Notes under the pieces: generated by a model
Told to the model about the DNA's origin: nothing
What the model saw: only the letters and a program-made list of their open reading frames with translations
Databases searched by the model: none
Shown: one piece after another, positions 16,300 through 24,540 of the stretch
Position numbering within the stretch: position 1 is the first letter of the stretch
How the letters are laid out: every line of letters starts with the position of its first letter
Assembly: GCA_964551035.1 (NCBI GenBank)
Contig: CAZKBK010000013.1
Span: 47,023 to 111,022, forward strand
Origin: Chryseosolibacter sp964551035
Lineage (GTDB): Bacteria > Bacteroidota > Bacteroidia > Cytophagales > Cyclobacteriaceae
Direction of reading: 5' to 3'
Length of the DNA stretch: 64,000 nt
Made by a program: the position numbers and the translations under genes

Positions 16300-17502
16300 A
16301 TGAAGAAGCTTGCAAGATATTTCGTATGGTTCCCCCTTTTTTCGTGCATTTTTCTCGCGTCGTGTGACTCGAGCGAACCAGAACCAAGAAACATGTTCCT
16401 GGTGGAGTCGACGCCGATACTCACCAGAACCGCAGGAGAGTTGAGAACGTTCCTTGAATTTTCGCCCATCGACGTGGATCCATCGGCCATCCAATATGAC
16501 GTAGAACTCCACAGGGTAAAGTACCGCACCACCTACAAGGGAGATGAGATCATCGCGTCCGGGCTCGCGGCCGTCCCGAGAACAACTGACCCCATCGGAA
16601 TGATCAGCTTTCACCATGGAACCATTGTGGCTCATGAGGATGCGCCCAGCGTCCAGCCAATCAATAGTCCGAATCTCATTCTGTATGCCGCACTGGCATC
16701 GGCGGGATTCATTGCTGTCATTCCCGACTACATCGGGTTCGGTGAGTCCGACGATCTCCTTCATCCGTACTACGTCGAGGAAGTCACGGCTTCCTCCGTG
16801 CTTGACAATCTAAGCGCAGCCGCGGAGCTGGCCAACGACAAAGACCTGAATTTCAACAGCCGGCTTTTCCTGGCCGGATATTCCCAGGGCGGATATGTTA
16901 CCATGGCCGCTCACAAAGCAATTGAAACAACGGGCTTGGAGGGTTTCGACCTCATCGCCTCGTTTCCCGCGGCTGGTGGATACGACGTGAAGGGCGTACA
17001 GGAGTATTTTTTTGCGCAGGATACCTATGAGGATCCGTTCTACCTGGCTTACGTGGCACTCAGCTACCAAACGTACTATGACTGGGACAATGCGCTTTCA
17101 ACCTTTTTCCAGGAGCCGTATGCCGCCGCTATCCCCGATCTCTTTGGCGGCGTGAACACTGCAGGCACGATCAACAACGCCCTGACCACCAGCATCGCCG
17201 ATCTCATACAGACCGACTTCCGTGCAAACATTGATACCGGTGAGGAGTACGCCTTCATCGTGGATGCATTCAATGAAAACTCGTTGCTCGACTGGACGCC
17301 AACAAGGAAAATGTTCATGTATCACGGCGATGCCGATGTCACCGTTCCTTACCAGAACTCCGTCGACACTTATAATCACTTTATCGCCGCGGGAGCGTCA
17401 CCCGACGTGGTCACCTTTACCACCCTGCCCGGGGAGGATCATGGATCAGGGATTGGTCCCTATGTAGCGGATTTCGTTCCGAAACTGCTCGAACTAAGGT
17501 GA
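16300..17502 (+). CDS. Alpha/beta hydrolase lipoprotein (secretory lipase-like)
   Basis: 400 residues with a lipoprotein signal (FLASC, lipid Cys at about 25), so it is likely anchored in an envelope membrane. The catalytic triad of an alpha/beta hydrolase is visible: nucleophile Ser in AGYSQGG (about residue 192), Asp in YHGDADVTVPY (about 345) and His in PGEDHGSG (about 386). The oxyanion region appears as SFHHGT near 105. The domain layout fits the secretory lipase / cutinase-like esterase group rather than peptidases. It starts 58 bases after the TonB receptor, behind a terminator. The substrate, perhaps a lipid or ester taken up through the receptor, is a guess. Confidence 0.82.
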   Translation: MKKLARYFVWFPLFSCIFLASCDSSEPEPRNMFLVESTPILTRTAGELRTFLEFSPIDVDPSAIQYDVELHRVKYRTTYKGDEIIASGLAAVPRTTDPIGMISFHHGTIVAHEDAPSVQPINSPNLILYAALASAGFIAVIPDYIGFGESDDLLHPYYVEEVTASSVLDNLSAAAELANDKDLNFNSRLFLAGYSQGGYVTMAAHKAIETTGLEGFDLIASFPAAGGYDVKGVQEYFFAQDTYEDPFYLAYVALSYQTYYDWDNALSTFFQEPYAAAIPDLFGGVNTAGTINNALTTSIADLIQTDFRANIDTGEEYAFIVDAFNENSLLDWTPTRKMFMYHGDADVTVPYQNSVDTYNHFIAAGASPDVVTFTTLPGEDHGSGIGPYVADFVPKLLELR

Positions 17503-17555
17503 AAGTCAAAGAACGACCTAACGACATACCGTCCCAATGTGTGAATTCCTTAGAC

Positions 17556-19961
17556 TCAATCCGTCAAAATCATGCGCTTGACGGAAGCAGCCTTTCCGTC
17601 GCCGATTACCGTGTAGAAATAGAGCCCGGGCACCAGTGAATTGCCTTCTACGATGTGAGTTACATGCCCACGACCGGGGACTTGCTCCTTTGCCAATTGC
17701 TTCCCACTAGCGTCATAAATCATTAAGAAAGCTACCTGTATTGAGGCTGGAATGACCATTCTTATTTCAGTCGTCACCGAGAACGGATTGGGTATATTTT
17801 GATACAGCCGAATCAGGTCTGGATCCGTCTCGTCAAAAGTCGACTGGGTAGACACTACTGTATTCATCAGGCCGGAAATCAGTTGGCTTTGAGATAGAAC
17901 CATATCCTGAAGTTCCTTTGTTTTACGGTCGAGTTCCTTGATCGCCGCCAGCGCCACCCCTATTTCATCCACCGTCGAGATCGAGGCTGTGTTTGAGCCT
18001 AAACCAAAAATCCGATTGAACTCCTGAGCAACCGGACCTATGTGGTCCGCCTGAGTACTGTCCTCTTTATAAGTCCATCTCTGAATCTCGAGGCTTGAGA
18101 GCTTATCGAGTATCCCCTCATTCCCAATAGCCCTAAAGTTCTTTTTAAGGTTTCGATCAGAAGCATTATACCAAGTAAACCCATCACAATATGCACTCTG
18201 AACATGAAGCGCATATTGTGGCAAGCTTTGCCGGATGCCTACGCTGTGCGTGGTACCCAAAACGATTTTATCATTCGCGTAGACCCTGGCATTTTCTCCA
18301 ATGGCAATCGAATTGGAGATATTTTCAAAAGCTGGGCCAGCTCCGTTACCTATTGCAATGTTAAAACTGCCGGTCTTATTTTGCCACCCAGAGTTCTGAC
18401 CTAAAAAAATATTTCCGCCACCTGTTGTGTTCTCCTTACCACTGCTATGACCTACGAATACATTTTCGTCCCCCTGAGAGTTGGCATAGCCAGAGCCGAA
18501 TCCGATAAAAGTGTTACTAAATCCACTGTCGTTGAAGTATCCGCTATGGTAGCCAACAAACGTGTTGGAGTTCCCGGAACTAAGGCGACCGGCATTTTTT
18601 CCAATGATCGTGCTATAATCACCATCGGCAGCTTCGCTGTAAATAAAAGTACTTCCCGATTCGGCCTCTATCCTAATGCTGCTTGACCCAATTTCGATTA
18701 TGTCCCCTCCTAAAAATAGGTTTTGACCTGCATGAATATCCCCACCGAGGTGGAGATTGCGAAATGAGTAATATTCTGAACCCAAATCAAAAACGTTGTT
18801 ACTACTTGGAATGAGACTTTGGCTCGCAAGATTAGCATCACGCCAGAAAATCTTCCCATTGGCGTCAGAAACCAACGAGCGAGTCAACGAGTTATTTTGA
18901 GCCATTCCCCTAAGGCGCCCAGTTCCGTTCACGTCCAGCATTTCGGTCGGCTGCGTAACACCTACACCCAAAGCGCCTGCAGCAGTCAAATGCATTCGTT
19001 GTGAGCCATTGACATAAAAACCGATAAAATTATCCTTTTCTATTCTAACGGCCCACTGCGCGTCACCATCTAACAACCCGAAACCATCACCGTCATTGTG
19101 ATAGAGAAAGCCTTTCGTCAAATTTGACTTGTTGGCAATTCTTAGCCCCCGGCCAGAACGCATTCTCCAATAGTTGATATCATCCGAATAAAGGTAATTC
19201 GAATCAGTCTCATTAAAAAGGCCGTAGTCACCGGTATTCTTTAGCCAGCCATTAATGGCTCTAATATCACCACCTACGTCCAGGCGATTCGACGGCGAGC
19301 CATTGTTTATCCCAACGAACCCATTGGAACTGACGATAGTAAGCCGGGTAGTGCCGGCTGTCTGCATATCGAGATCACCATTGTAGCTTCCAATCAAGCC
19401 GCCGTCAACCGTGATTCCCTCGTTGAAGTAAAACCGGGGTCTGTCTGTAACGAAATGTGCCCACGACGAATTTCTGGAACCTACGTCAAGGTATCCTGTT
19501 CCGGAACTAATCCGCAAAGCCCCCGATTGATTGCCGCGAATAGGGCCGTTCAAATGCAGCAACTCCTGGGGGTCATCGGTGCCGATGCCTACCCTCCCAT
19601 CGGGCACAATAACTATCCTATCTAGGTTGTCGGTGAACAAAGTCAAAGGGTTGCCTGTGTGGCTGCCTAATCTGATTGACGGCGGATACAAGGTTGACGC
19701 CTGGAATGACCCTTTCACGCCGGCAGCGTCGAGTTGAAACGCGGTAAAGTTTAGCCCATAAGCGCCGTTTGTGCTCCGGACTTTCACCGCAGCCACTCCA
19801 TTATTGTAGACTTCAAGGTTGCTGCTTGGGCTGGACGTTCCAATGCCGACATTCCCAATATTAGTGTTAAAAATGTTCGATCCGCTATATTGCCACTGAG
19901 CAATGGAACTGGAATAAATAAGGGACAGAACGAGCGTAGCAAAGGCATAAAAAGCTTTCAT
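17556..19961 (-). CDS. Secreted fibre-like protein: adhesin-head-like repeats, peptidase S74 chaperone and T9SS C-terminal signal
   Basis: 801 residues from ATG 19961 with signal peptide MKAFYAFATLVLSLIYSSSIAQ. Residues 25-440 are beta-rich repeats typical of tail-fibre-like Bacteroidota proteins (GNVGIGTSSPSSNLEVY and similar). Residues about 445-580 carry GxxxGxxxG-type units (NTFVGYHSGY, NTFIGFGSGYANS) like trimeric adhesin heads. Residues about 595-700 form a peptidase S74 intramolecular chaperone: Ser601-Asp-Arg-Asn-Leu-Lys606 supplies the Ser/Lys dyad, and it ends in a coiled coil. The last 85 residues (LYQNIPNPF... to ...KRMILTD) are a type A T9SS sorting signal. Likely a trimeric cell-surface or released adhesin. 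Longer frames upstream of 19961 start before the signal peptide and are rejected. Confidence 0.87.
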   Translation of the reverse strand: MKAFYAFATLVLSLIYSSSIAQWQYSGSNIFNTNIGNVGIGTSSPSSNLEVYNNGVAAVKVRSTNGAYGLNFTAFQLDAAGVKGSFQASTLYPPSIRLGSHTGNPLTLFTDNLDRIVIVPDGRVGIGTDDPQELLHLNGPIRGNQSGALRISSGTGYLDVGSRNSSWAHFVTDRPRFYFNEGITVDGGLIGSYNGDLDMQTAGTTRLTIVSSNGFVGINNGSPSNRLDVGGDIRAINGWLKNTGDYGLFNETDSNYLYSDDINYWRMRSGRGLRIANKSNLTKGFLYHNDGDGFGLLDGDAQWAVRIEKDNFIGFYVNGSQRMHLTAAGALGVGVTQPTEMLDVNGTGRLRGMAQNNSLTRSLVSDANGKIFWRDANLASQSLIPSSNNVFDLGSEYYSFRNLHLGGDIHAGQNLFLGGDIIEIGSSSIRIEAESGSTFIYSEAADGDYSTIIGKNAGRLSSGNSNTFVGYHSGYFNDSGFSNTFIGFGSGYANSQGDENVFVGHSSGKENTTGGGNIFLGQNSGWQNKTGSFNIAIGNGAGPAFENISNSIAIGENARVYANDKIVLGTTHSVGIRQSLPQYALHVQSAYCDGFTWYNASDRNLKKNFRAIGNEGILDKLSSLEIQRWTYKEDSTQADHIGPVAQEFNRIFGLGSNTASISTVDEIGVALAAIKELDRKTKELQDMVLSQSQLISGLMNTVVSTQSTFDETDPDLIRLYQNIPNPFSVTTEIRMVIPASIQVAFLMIYDASGKQLAKEQVPGRGHVTHIVEGNSLVPGLYFYTVIGDGKAASVKRMILTD

Positions 19962-20075
19962 AGAGATACGTTTTGTTAAACAAATAGAACCCGTGCGTAT
20001 CTCGGTAATTGAAGTGGGGGTGGGCGCTCGCCAAGACGAATATAAGAGATAATTGCAAAAAAACAATGGAACTGC

Positions 20076-20111
20076 AACAGGAAAGCCGTCCCGAGGGACG
20101 GCTTTCCTGTT
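20076..20111 (-). terminator. Long perfect hairpin terminator between the fasciclin and fibre genes
   Basis: Two 17-base arms (20076-20092 and 20095-20111) are perfect complements around a two-base GA loop (in practice a four- to six-base loop). It follows the fasciclin gene stop on the minus strand; the nearest U-rich tract is about 13 bases beyond, so termination may be imperfect. It also lies upstream of the fibre gene promoter. Confidence 0.75.
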
Positions 20112-20138
20112 CTTCAAAGACAGACTATTGGTCCCTAT

Positions 20139-21341
20139 CTACTGCTCCTCAATAAAGCCGAGGATTGCGTGAACCACGCTCCCGTTTGACTGCAGTATAT
20201 CGGGCTGGGCCAATGGCGCAAACTCGCTGTTAGCCGAATAGATCACTATTCCAAGCGGATTGTACCCTTCTTGCGCCGGATCCGGCTGCGGATCGGTGAA
20301 CAGCACATTCAATTGCTCGCCATGGCTTTGCATGGTCATGCTGTTTGTAAACTGGACGTCGTTATCCCCCTCAACGTCACCGTGCGTGTAGATGGTTCCG
20401 TCGTCCTCCGTCACGATATGGTTCAGCAGGATCGCGCGGGCACGACTTGCCTCGCCGGTACCAAAACCTTCAATCAGGTCTTCAACCGTCACCTCTTGTC
20501 CCGTCGCCTCGCTGGCGGCCGCAGCTGCTGCTTCAAAGAACGCATTCGGCGGGGCAAAGAAAGTCCGGCTTACGGTGCTCGTGGCAGCATCCTCGAAAGA
20601 AGGAGTTGCAAGCAGGGTCCTGATTTGATCCTGGGCCGCAACGCCTTCATCGGCGTTGTTGATCATCTGCGCGAGGTAAGTGAAATCTGTAGCCAGGAAG
20701 ACGGTTCCGGCGGGCGTGCCGAGAAGTTGGGTAATCGAAGCGCCTACAGTTTGCGGGATCAATACCGTGCCGGTCACATGCACTACACCATTGGTGGCAC
20801 GATTGTCTGCATCGACAATCTGAATCGCCTGATTTGTAGAACCGGTCTTCAACGACCCGTCTGCATTTACAATGATCTTGTCATCCGGGTTCGCCTGGGT
20901 GTTGGTAAACAGGGTTGTCAACTCCGTGCCTGATGTGAGATCGCTTTGAAGGCTTGTTCCCGCAACAATGTGATACGACAGCACACCCTTGATGATGTCG
21001 GGGTTGATGTCACGGATATCCGCCGGGAAGCCGGGAAGGGCCAGCAGGGAGATGAACGCCTCGTTGTTGGGGGCAAAGAGTGTGTACTCTGTGGCTCCAT
21101 CCAGTAAGTCCACCAGATCGGAATAGATACTCAGGTATTTATGCAGTGAATCCAGCGCCATACTTGCCGGAACGGATGCCGACTGCTTAAATTGGGTGTC
21201 GCCTATCAGGTCCATGATGGATCCGTTGAACACTGTAGGCCCCTCCTCCTCATCGTCGCAGGCACTGATGCCGACTACCGTTATCATCGCCACCACAAGC
21301 AGGGCGTGTTGCATGTAGGATAAAAATCGTTTGAAATTCAT
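20139..21341 (-). CDS. Fasciclin (FAS1) domain lipoprotein
   Basis: 400 residues with a lipoprotein signal ending VGISAC, so probably membrane anchored and facing outward. A clear FAS1 domain spans about residues 55-185 (YTLFAPNNEAFISL, then VLSYHIVAGT and the NGVVHVTGTVL motif). A second, divergent FAS1 domain fills about 190-400 (TFFAPPNAFFEAA; LLNHIV; GSVVHAILGFI) with an insert rich in acidic residues. FAS1 proteins mediate weak adhesion to matrix and surfaces. Single gene, terminated by the hairpin at 20076-20111. Confidence 0.9.
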   Translation of the reverse strand: MNFKRFLSYMQHALLVVAMITVVGISACDDEEEGPTVFNGSIMDLIGDTQFKQSASVPASMALDSLHKYLSIYSDLVDLLDGATEYTLFAPNNEAFISLLALPGFPADIRDINPDIIKGVLSYHIVAGTSLQSDLTSGTELTTLFTNTQANPDDKIIVNADGSLKTGSTNQAIQIVDADNRATNGVVHVTGTVLIPQTVGASITQLLGTPAGTVFLATDFTYLAQMINNADEGVAAQDQIRTLLATPSFEDAATSTVSRTFFAPPNAFFEAAAAAASEATGQEVTVEDLIEGFGTGEASRARAILLNHIVTEDDGTIYTHGDVEGDNDVQFTNSMTMQSHGEQLNVLFTDPQPDPAQEGYNPLGIVIYSANSEFAPLAQPDILQSNGSVVHAILGFIEEQ

Positions 21342-21478
21342 AGTTTATTGAGTTTTTAGGCTCCAATGTTAAGCAAAATTCCCAGGAATTGCCCGCTGTC
21401 CGGTTAGATTTTAGGTCTCCGAAAACGATGGAAAGGCGTTAAAAACGATATTCCGCGGCGGTTGGCGGTTGGGTACGA

Positions 21479-21616
21479 GGGTATTCGGTATTCGGTATTC
21501 GGTATTCGGTATTAGGGTATTCGGTATTAGGGTATTGGGTATTAGGCATTTGGTATTGGGCATTTGGTATTGGGTATTGGGCATTTGGCATTGGGCATTT
21601 GGCATTGGGCATTTGG
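21479..21616. repeat. Heptanucleotide tandem repeat, about 19-20 copies
   Basis: Consecutive units of GGTATTC, then GGTATTA/GGTATTG, then alternating GGCATTT and GGCATTG, each 7 bases, with two one-base insertions near 21514 and 21529. The variant gradient from left to right shows expansion by local duplication. It lies in the 330-bp gap between the fasciclin start (21341) and the reductase stop (21672); I see no gene in that gap. Confidence 0.93.
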
Positions 21617-21671
21617 CGTAAAAGGATGGTCTAACAGGTAAAAGCCAAGGGCCAATGGCCAAAAGCTTACC

Positions 21672-22802
21672 TTACCCGATCTCTATCACCACATCATCCG
21701 TCAGCGGATGGCCCACGCACGTGAGCACGTACCCCTCGGCCCGCTCAGATTGCGATAACCCTTCTTCCTCGTCGAGTTTCACCTGCCCGGAGAGGCACTT
21801 GCCCCTGCAGGCGGTACACAGGCCACTCTGACACGAGTACGGAAGGTCAATCCCTTCATCCAGCGCCGTTTCGAGAATGCCCTTGTTGGGGGGAACGAGG
21901 ATCCTGTACTCCTCGCCGTCATAGCGGATCGTCACCAACCGCTCCTTCAACTCCTCCGACGGCGCGGAGACGATCTCCTTCTTCTGCTCCTTGTCAATTG
22001 TTCCCTGGACGAAACTTTCCTTGAAGATCTTCTCTTTGGGGATTTGCCGCCCTTCGAGCAGGGTCTCGACATTCTTCATCATCCCCTCGGGGCCGCACAT
22101 CAGGTAGGTCGACTTTTCCATGCCCCAGTCCGGTATCCTTTCAAACAGCCTGACCAGCATTTCGTGGTTCAGAAGCCCGGAATACCCCTGCCAGTTCATG
22201 GGCGCATTATCCAGTATATGGATCACGTGAAGCCGTCCCTCGTATTTGGTCTCGAGTTTCTCGAGGCCCCCCTTGAAAATGATACTGTCGATGTCCCTGT
22301 TGCAGTAAATCAATGAAACGATGCTCTCCGGCTCCTTTAACAGGATACTCTTGATGATCGACATCATGGGTGTGATGCCGGATCCGCCTGCGAACATGAT
22401 GAGATGCCGCTTGCGGTTGGCGTCGTACTCGGTGGTGAACTGGCCCATGGGCTCCATGATCTTCACGCGCGCGCCCACCTTGAGCGTGTCGGCAAGCCAG
22501 TTCGACATCAGGCCCTGCTCCACCCGCTTTACGGTCACTGCGAGATCGTCGTCAACAAATGGGGAGCTGCACAACGAGTACGACCGCCGGATCTCCTTGC
22601 CGTTCACCGCCACGATCAACGTCAGAAACTGCCCCGATTTATACACGATTTTCGCCCCCTCAGGGTGTTGGAAGACTATGGTGATGGAGTCATTCGTTTC
22701 CCTGACAATGTCCTTCACCACTAGGTCGTGATAGCGCGGGCCGCTGTGGACCTCCGCCTTCTGCTCCTTCTTCTCCGATTTCTTGAAAAAACTAAACGCC
22801 AT
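21672..22802 (-). CDS. Ferredoxin-NAD(P)H reductase-type oxidoreductase (PaaE/Hmp-like, FAD plus 2Fe-2S)
   Basis: 376 residues. The N-terminal FAD domain has RRSYSLCSSP (about 75-84), the NAD(P)H domain has MFAGGSGITPMMSII (about 140-155) and ends in YLMCGPEGMM, and the C-terminal plant-type ferredoxin has Cys-x4-Cys-x2-Cys (CQSGLCTAC) with a fourth Cys in LTCVGHP. This order is that of PaaE and related one-component reductases that pass electrons from NAD(P)H to an oxygenase. No oxygenase gene is adjacent. The start at 22802 (MAFSFFKKSEKKE) is used because the longer frame would read into the heptamer repeat at 22824. Confidence 0.9.
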   Translation of the reverse strand: MAFSFFKKSEKKEQKAEVHSGPRYHDLVVKDIVRETNDSITIVFQHPEGAKIVYKSGQFLTLIVAVNGKEIRRSYSLCSSPFVDDDLAVTVKRVEQGLMSNWLADTLKVGARVKIMEPMGQFTTEYDANRKRHLIMFAGGSGITPMMSIIKSILLKEPESIVSLIYCNRDIDSIIFKGGLEKLETKYEGRLHVIHILDNAPMNWQGYSGLLNHEMLVRLFERIPDWGMEKSTYLMCGPEGMMKNVETLLEGRQIPKEKIFKESFVQGTIDKEQKKEIVSAPSEELKERLVTIRYDGEEYRILVPPNKGILETALDEGIDLPYSCQSGLCTACRGKCLSGQVKLDEEEGLSQSERAEGYVLTCVGHPLTDDVVIEIG

Positions 22803-22823
22803 AAGATTTTCTTGGGGGTTATC

Positions 22824-22928
22824 GTCGACCGTTGATCGTCCACCGTCTTCCGTCAACCGTTGATCGTCTTCCGTCTTCCGTCAACCGTCGACCGTCTTCC
22901 ATCAACCGTCGACCGTCAACAGTCCACT
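22824..22928. repeat. Heptanucleotide tandem repeat, 15 units, consensus GTCnnCC
   Basis: Fifteen uninterrupted 7-base units: GTCGACC, GTTGATC, GTCCACC, GTCTTCC, GTCAACC and variants. Starts 22 bases before the reductase ATG (on its 5' side), so the reductase promoter must lie in or beyond it. Confidence 0.93.
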
Positions 22929-23049
22929 GATACCCCTTTTTCGTCCGCAAAAGTACGCAGGAATGCCCTAAGGGTAAAGCTGACCCGGATCTTTCGACCA
23001 GCGATGAACCTGCGCCGTTTGAGGATCGTGTTGGCTTGGGTTCCTCTGC

Positions 23050-23077
23050 AGTCAACGGTGGACGGTTGACGGTGGAC
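23050..23077. repeat. Inverted copy of the GTCnnCC heptamer, 4 units
   Basis: AGTCAAC is followed by GGTGGAC, GGTTGAC and GGTGGAC, the reverse complement of units in the 22824 array. The two arrays face each other across about 120 bp of unique sequence without a gene. Confidence 0.8.
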
Positions 23078-23188
23078 GATAGGCCATGACCGCGGACCTG
23101 GATCCACGAAAACGCCCACCCACCTTCTCTGCCGCTGGTTTGTTCAATGCCCTAATTGCCCTTAATTTAGCGTCTTAACATTCCAGCC

Positions 23189-24526
23189 GTGCAATTGACA
23201 CCCCTGAGCGCCATTTCACCCATTGACGGGCGGTACTTCGACATGGTGAATCCCCTTTCCCCCTACTTTTCGGAATTCGGCCTCATCCGTTACCGCGTTC
23301 AGGTCGAGGTTGAATACCTGCTCGCACTTTCTGCAACGATATCGGAACTCACCGACTTTCCGGCCCACAAGATCCAGGAGGTGCGCAAGATCTATAAGCA
23401 ATTTACAGAAGGTGATGCCCGGCGGATCAAGGACATCGAAAAGCAGACCAACCACGACGTGAAGGCCGTGGAGTACTTTCTGAAGGAAAAATTCGAGGAC
23501 CTCGACCTGGGATTCCTGAAGGAGTTCATTCATTTCGGGCTTACTTCGCAGGATATCAACAACACCGCGATCCCGTTGTCGGTCAAAGATTTCCTGCAAC
23601 GGGAATATCAGCCGTGCCTTGAAGAGGTGATCCGACGGCTACACCTGCTTGCCAAAGAGTGGAAGGACGTGGCCATGCTGGCCCGCACGCACGGCCAGCC
23701 CGCTTCTCCCACCCGCCTGGGCAAAGAGATCACCGTTTTTTCGACCCGCATCGAGAAGCAGGTCCAACTCCTGAAGACCATCCCGCATTCGGCCAAATTC
23801 GGGGGCGCCACAGGCAATTTCAATGCGCACCACGTCGCCTATCCCGAGGTGGACTGGAACAAGTTCGCCGACGAATTCTGCCAGCACCTCGGCCTTTCGC
23901 GGAGCTTTCCCACTACCCAGATCGAGCACTACGACAACCTTGCGGCGCTGTTCGACAACCTCAAGCGCATCAACACCATCCTCATCGACCTGTGCCGCGA
24001 CATGTGGCAATACATCGCCATGGCGTATTTCAAGCAAAAGATCCGCGAAGGGGAAGTGGGCTCGTCGGCGATGCCACACAAGGTGAACCCTATCGATTTC
24101 GAAAACGCGGAAGGAAATTTCGGACTGGCCAATGCGCTTTTCGAGCACCTTTCGGCCAAACTCCCGATATCCCGGCTGCAACGCGACCTCACCGATTCCA
24201 CCGTGCTTCGCAATGCGGGGGTACCGTTAGCCCATACCTACGTTGGATTCAAATCGTTGATCAAAGGGCTGTTAAAACTGGAATTGAACAAGTCGGCGAT
24301 CGACAAGGACCTGGACGAGAACTGGGCCGTGGTGGCCGAAGCGATCCAGACCGTTCTCCGCAAAGAGGGTTACCCCAATCCCTACGAGACGCTCAAAGCG
24401 CTCACCCGCAGGAATGAAAAGATCACCAGGCAAAGCATCACCGACTTTATCGACACGCTTGACGTGGGGGGCGACACGAAGAAAAGATTAAAGGAGATCA
24501 CGCCTTTCAACTACACCGGCGTGTAG
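23189..24526 (+). CDS. purB: Adenylosuccinate lyase
   Basis: Splits adenylosuccinate to AMP and SAICAR to AICAR in purine synthesis. 445 residues, the E. coli PurB-like length. Starts at GTG (MQLTPLSAISPIDGRYFD, the conserved N-terminus). Catalytic elements: HFGLTSQDINNTA (about 112-124), ARTHGQPASPT (about 165-175) and the fumarase/lyase signature GSSAMPHKVNPIDFENAEG (about 290-308). A single gene converging with the TolC gene 14 bases away. Confidence 0.96.
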   Translation: MQLTPLSAISPIDGRYFDMVNPLSPYFSEFGLIRYRVQVEVEYLLALSATISELTDFPAHKIQEVRKIYKQFTEGDARRIKDIEKQTNHDVKAVEYFLKEKFEDLDLGFLKEFIHFGLTSQDINNTAIPLSVKDFLQREYQPCLEEVIRRLHLLAKEWKDVAMLARTHGQPASPTRLGKEITVFSTRIEKQVQLLKTIPHSAKFGGATGNFNAHHVAYPEVDWNKFADEFCQHLGLSRSFPTTQIEHYDNLAALFDNLKRINTILIDLCRDMWQYIAMAYFKQKIREGEVGSSAMPHKVNPIDFENAEGNFGLANALFEHLSAKLPISRLQRDLTDSTVLRNAGVPLAHTYVGFKSLIKGLLKLELNKSAIDKDLDENWAVVAEAIQTVLRKEGYPNPYETLKALTRRNEKITRQSITDFIDTLDVGGDTKKRLKEITPFNYTGV

Positions 24527-24540
24527 CCCCATTTTCCCTC

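Noticed and set aside
21479..21616. CRISPR array
   Set aside because: The 7-base units are directly abutting with no spacers.
22819..23119. Short frames across the GTCnnCC arrays
   Set aside because: Their repetitive peptides come from the heptamer array; not genes.
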